NCBI RefSeq assembly: GCF_004348265.1
Contig: NZ_SMNT01000058.1
Location: 1 to 37,280, forward strand
DNA length: 37,280 bases
From: Methylobacterium segetis
GTDB lineage: Bacteria; Pseudomonadota; Alphaproteobacteria; Rhizobiales; Beijerinckiaceae
Direction of reading: 5' to 3'
Part shown: positions 37,000-37,280 of the stretch, one piece after another
Layout: each line of letters starts with the position of its first letter
Position numbering within the stretch: the first letter of the stretch is position 1
The notes under the pieces: model-generated
The model's database searches: none
Told to the model about the DNA's origin: nothing
The model's input: the letters and a program-made list of their open reading frames with translations, nothing else
Translations under genes and position numbers: made by a program

Positions 37000-37280
37000 C
37001 GGGCTCCTATCGGGTGCGGCAGACGGGCCGCGAGCGAGGGGGGAAGCGCGCGCAGCGTGAGGCGGCGCAGGTCCTTCCAGGCGATGCTCAGGGCCAGCAC
37101 GAACAGCCCGAGCACGAGCAGGCTGTAGGGCAGGGCCCCGTTGGCGAAACCCGCCTCCCGGATCAGCGTCCCGAGCGCCACGCTCGCGTAGACGAGACCC
37201 GAGACGAGGATCGCCCGCCTGTCGGTGACGAGGGCGACGAGGGCGAGGACCCAAACGAGGGCGAGGACGAGGGAGGCCGT
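36996..37280 (-). CDS. Small membrane protein (N-terminus outside window)
   Basis: The minus-strand frame is open from the window edge to a TGA at 36996-36998, giving at least 94 residues. It shows three hydrophobic segments: a Leu/Val/Ala-rich one at the edge, SGLVYASVALGTLI, and YSLLVLGLFVLALSIAW, followed by a basic tail (KDLRRLTLRALPPSLAARLP). A GTG at 37181 could give a shorter 61-residue version, but the upstream segment is coherent and hydrophobic. The stop overlaps the hslU start. I do not recognise a family; a stand-alone inner-membrane protein is the simplest reading. Confidence 0.7.
   Translation of the reverse strand, partial: TASLVLALVWVLALVALVTDRRAILVSGLVYASVALGTLIREAGFANGALPYSLLVLGLFVLALSIAWKDLRRLTLRALPPSLAARLPHPIGAR
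37239..37268. repeat. 12-bp direct repeat in the membrane-protein gene
   Basis: GAGGGCGAGGAC occurs at 37239-37250 and again at 37257-37268. On the minus strand both copies encode the same Val-Leu-Ala-Leu hydrophobic string, so it may reflect a small internal duplication of a membrane segment. Confidence 0.7.

Overview
The window is about 37 kb of very GC-rich (near 70%) bacterial chromosome. Third codon positions are almost always G or C, and several genes start with GTG or TTG. Gene content and order (hom next to glpX, purE-purK next to DUF465 genes, rsmB-heparinase-purH, DUF2794, DUF1674, an ExoR-like Sel1 protein) point to an alphaproteobacterium of the Hyphomicrobiales. A Methylobacterium-like organism is my best guess; this is inference from gene content, not a marker gene. 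I see no insertion sequence, phage, tRNA, rRNA or CRISPR. It reads as ordinary core and metabolic chromosome, with no convincing undescribed multi-gene system.

Layout. 1-3.3 kb: tail of an upstream gene and a large two-domain glycosyltransferase (GT2 plus GT4) with an unusual beta-rich N-terminus. 3.4-8.9 kb: an isochorismatase-like hydrolase, pyruvate:quinone oxidoreductase PoxB, and the overlapping lactate-oxidation operon lutABC. 9.0-12.1 kb: a transglutaminase-like protein, then cobalamin-dependent ethanolamine ammonia-lyase eutBC. 12.6-15.2 kb: ilvD, overlapped by an ExoR-like periplasmic regulator. 15.3-19.6 kb: exonuclease III (minus), a CREST/ceramidase membrane hydrolase, hom and glpX, the last two separated by a 4 x 15 bp tandem repeat. 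19.7-22.8 kb (minus): a TPR lipoprotein, purK-purE and a DUF465 protein. 23.0-26.5 kb: a second, divergent DUF465 gene, prpE and an Old Yellow Enzyme homologue. 26.6-31.7 kb: DUF2794, bluB behind a leader with an intrinsic terminator, an L,D-transpeptidase, a cupin, a DUF1674 protein, rsmB, a DUF1508-like protein and a small secreted protein. 31.8-37.3 kb: a hypothetical gene, a heparinase-like protein, purH, hslU (minus) and a membrane protein cut by the window edge.

How the genes fit together. Much of the window handles C2-C3 compounds: LutABC makes pyruvate from lactate, PoxB makes acetate from pyruvate, EutBC makes acetaldehyde from ethanolamine, and PrpE activates propionate. EutBC needs adenosylcobalamin, and BluB makes the lower ligand of that cofactor 15 kb away. 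IlvD and Hom serve amino-acid synthesis, PurE/PurK/PurH purine synthesis, and GlpX gluconeogenesis. Tight ATGA or GTGA start/stop overlaps mark translationally coupled pairs: lutA-lutB, lutB-lutC, eutB-eutC, purE-purK, and the edge membrane gene with hslU.
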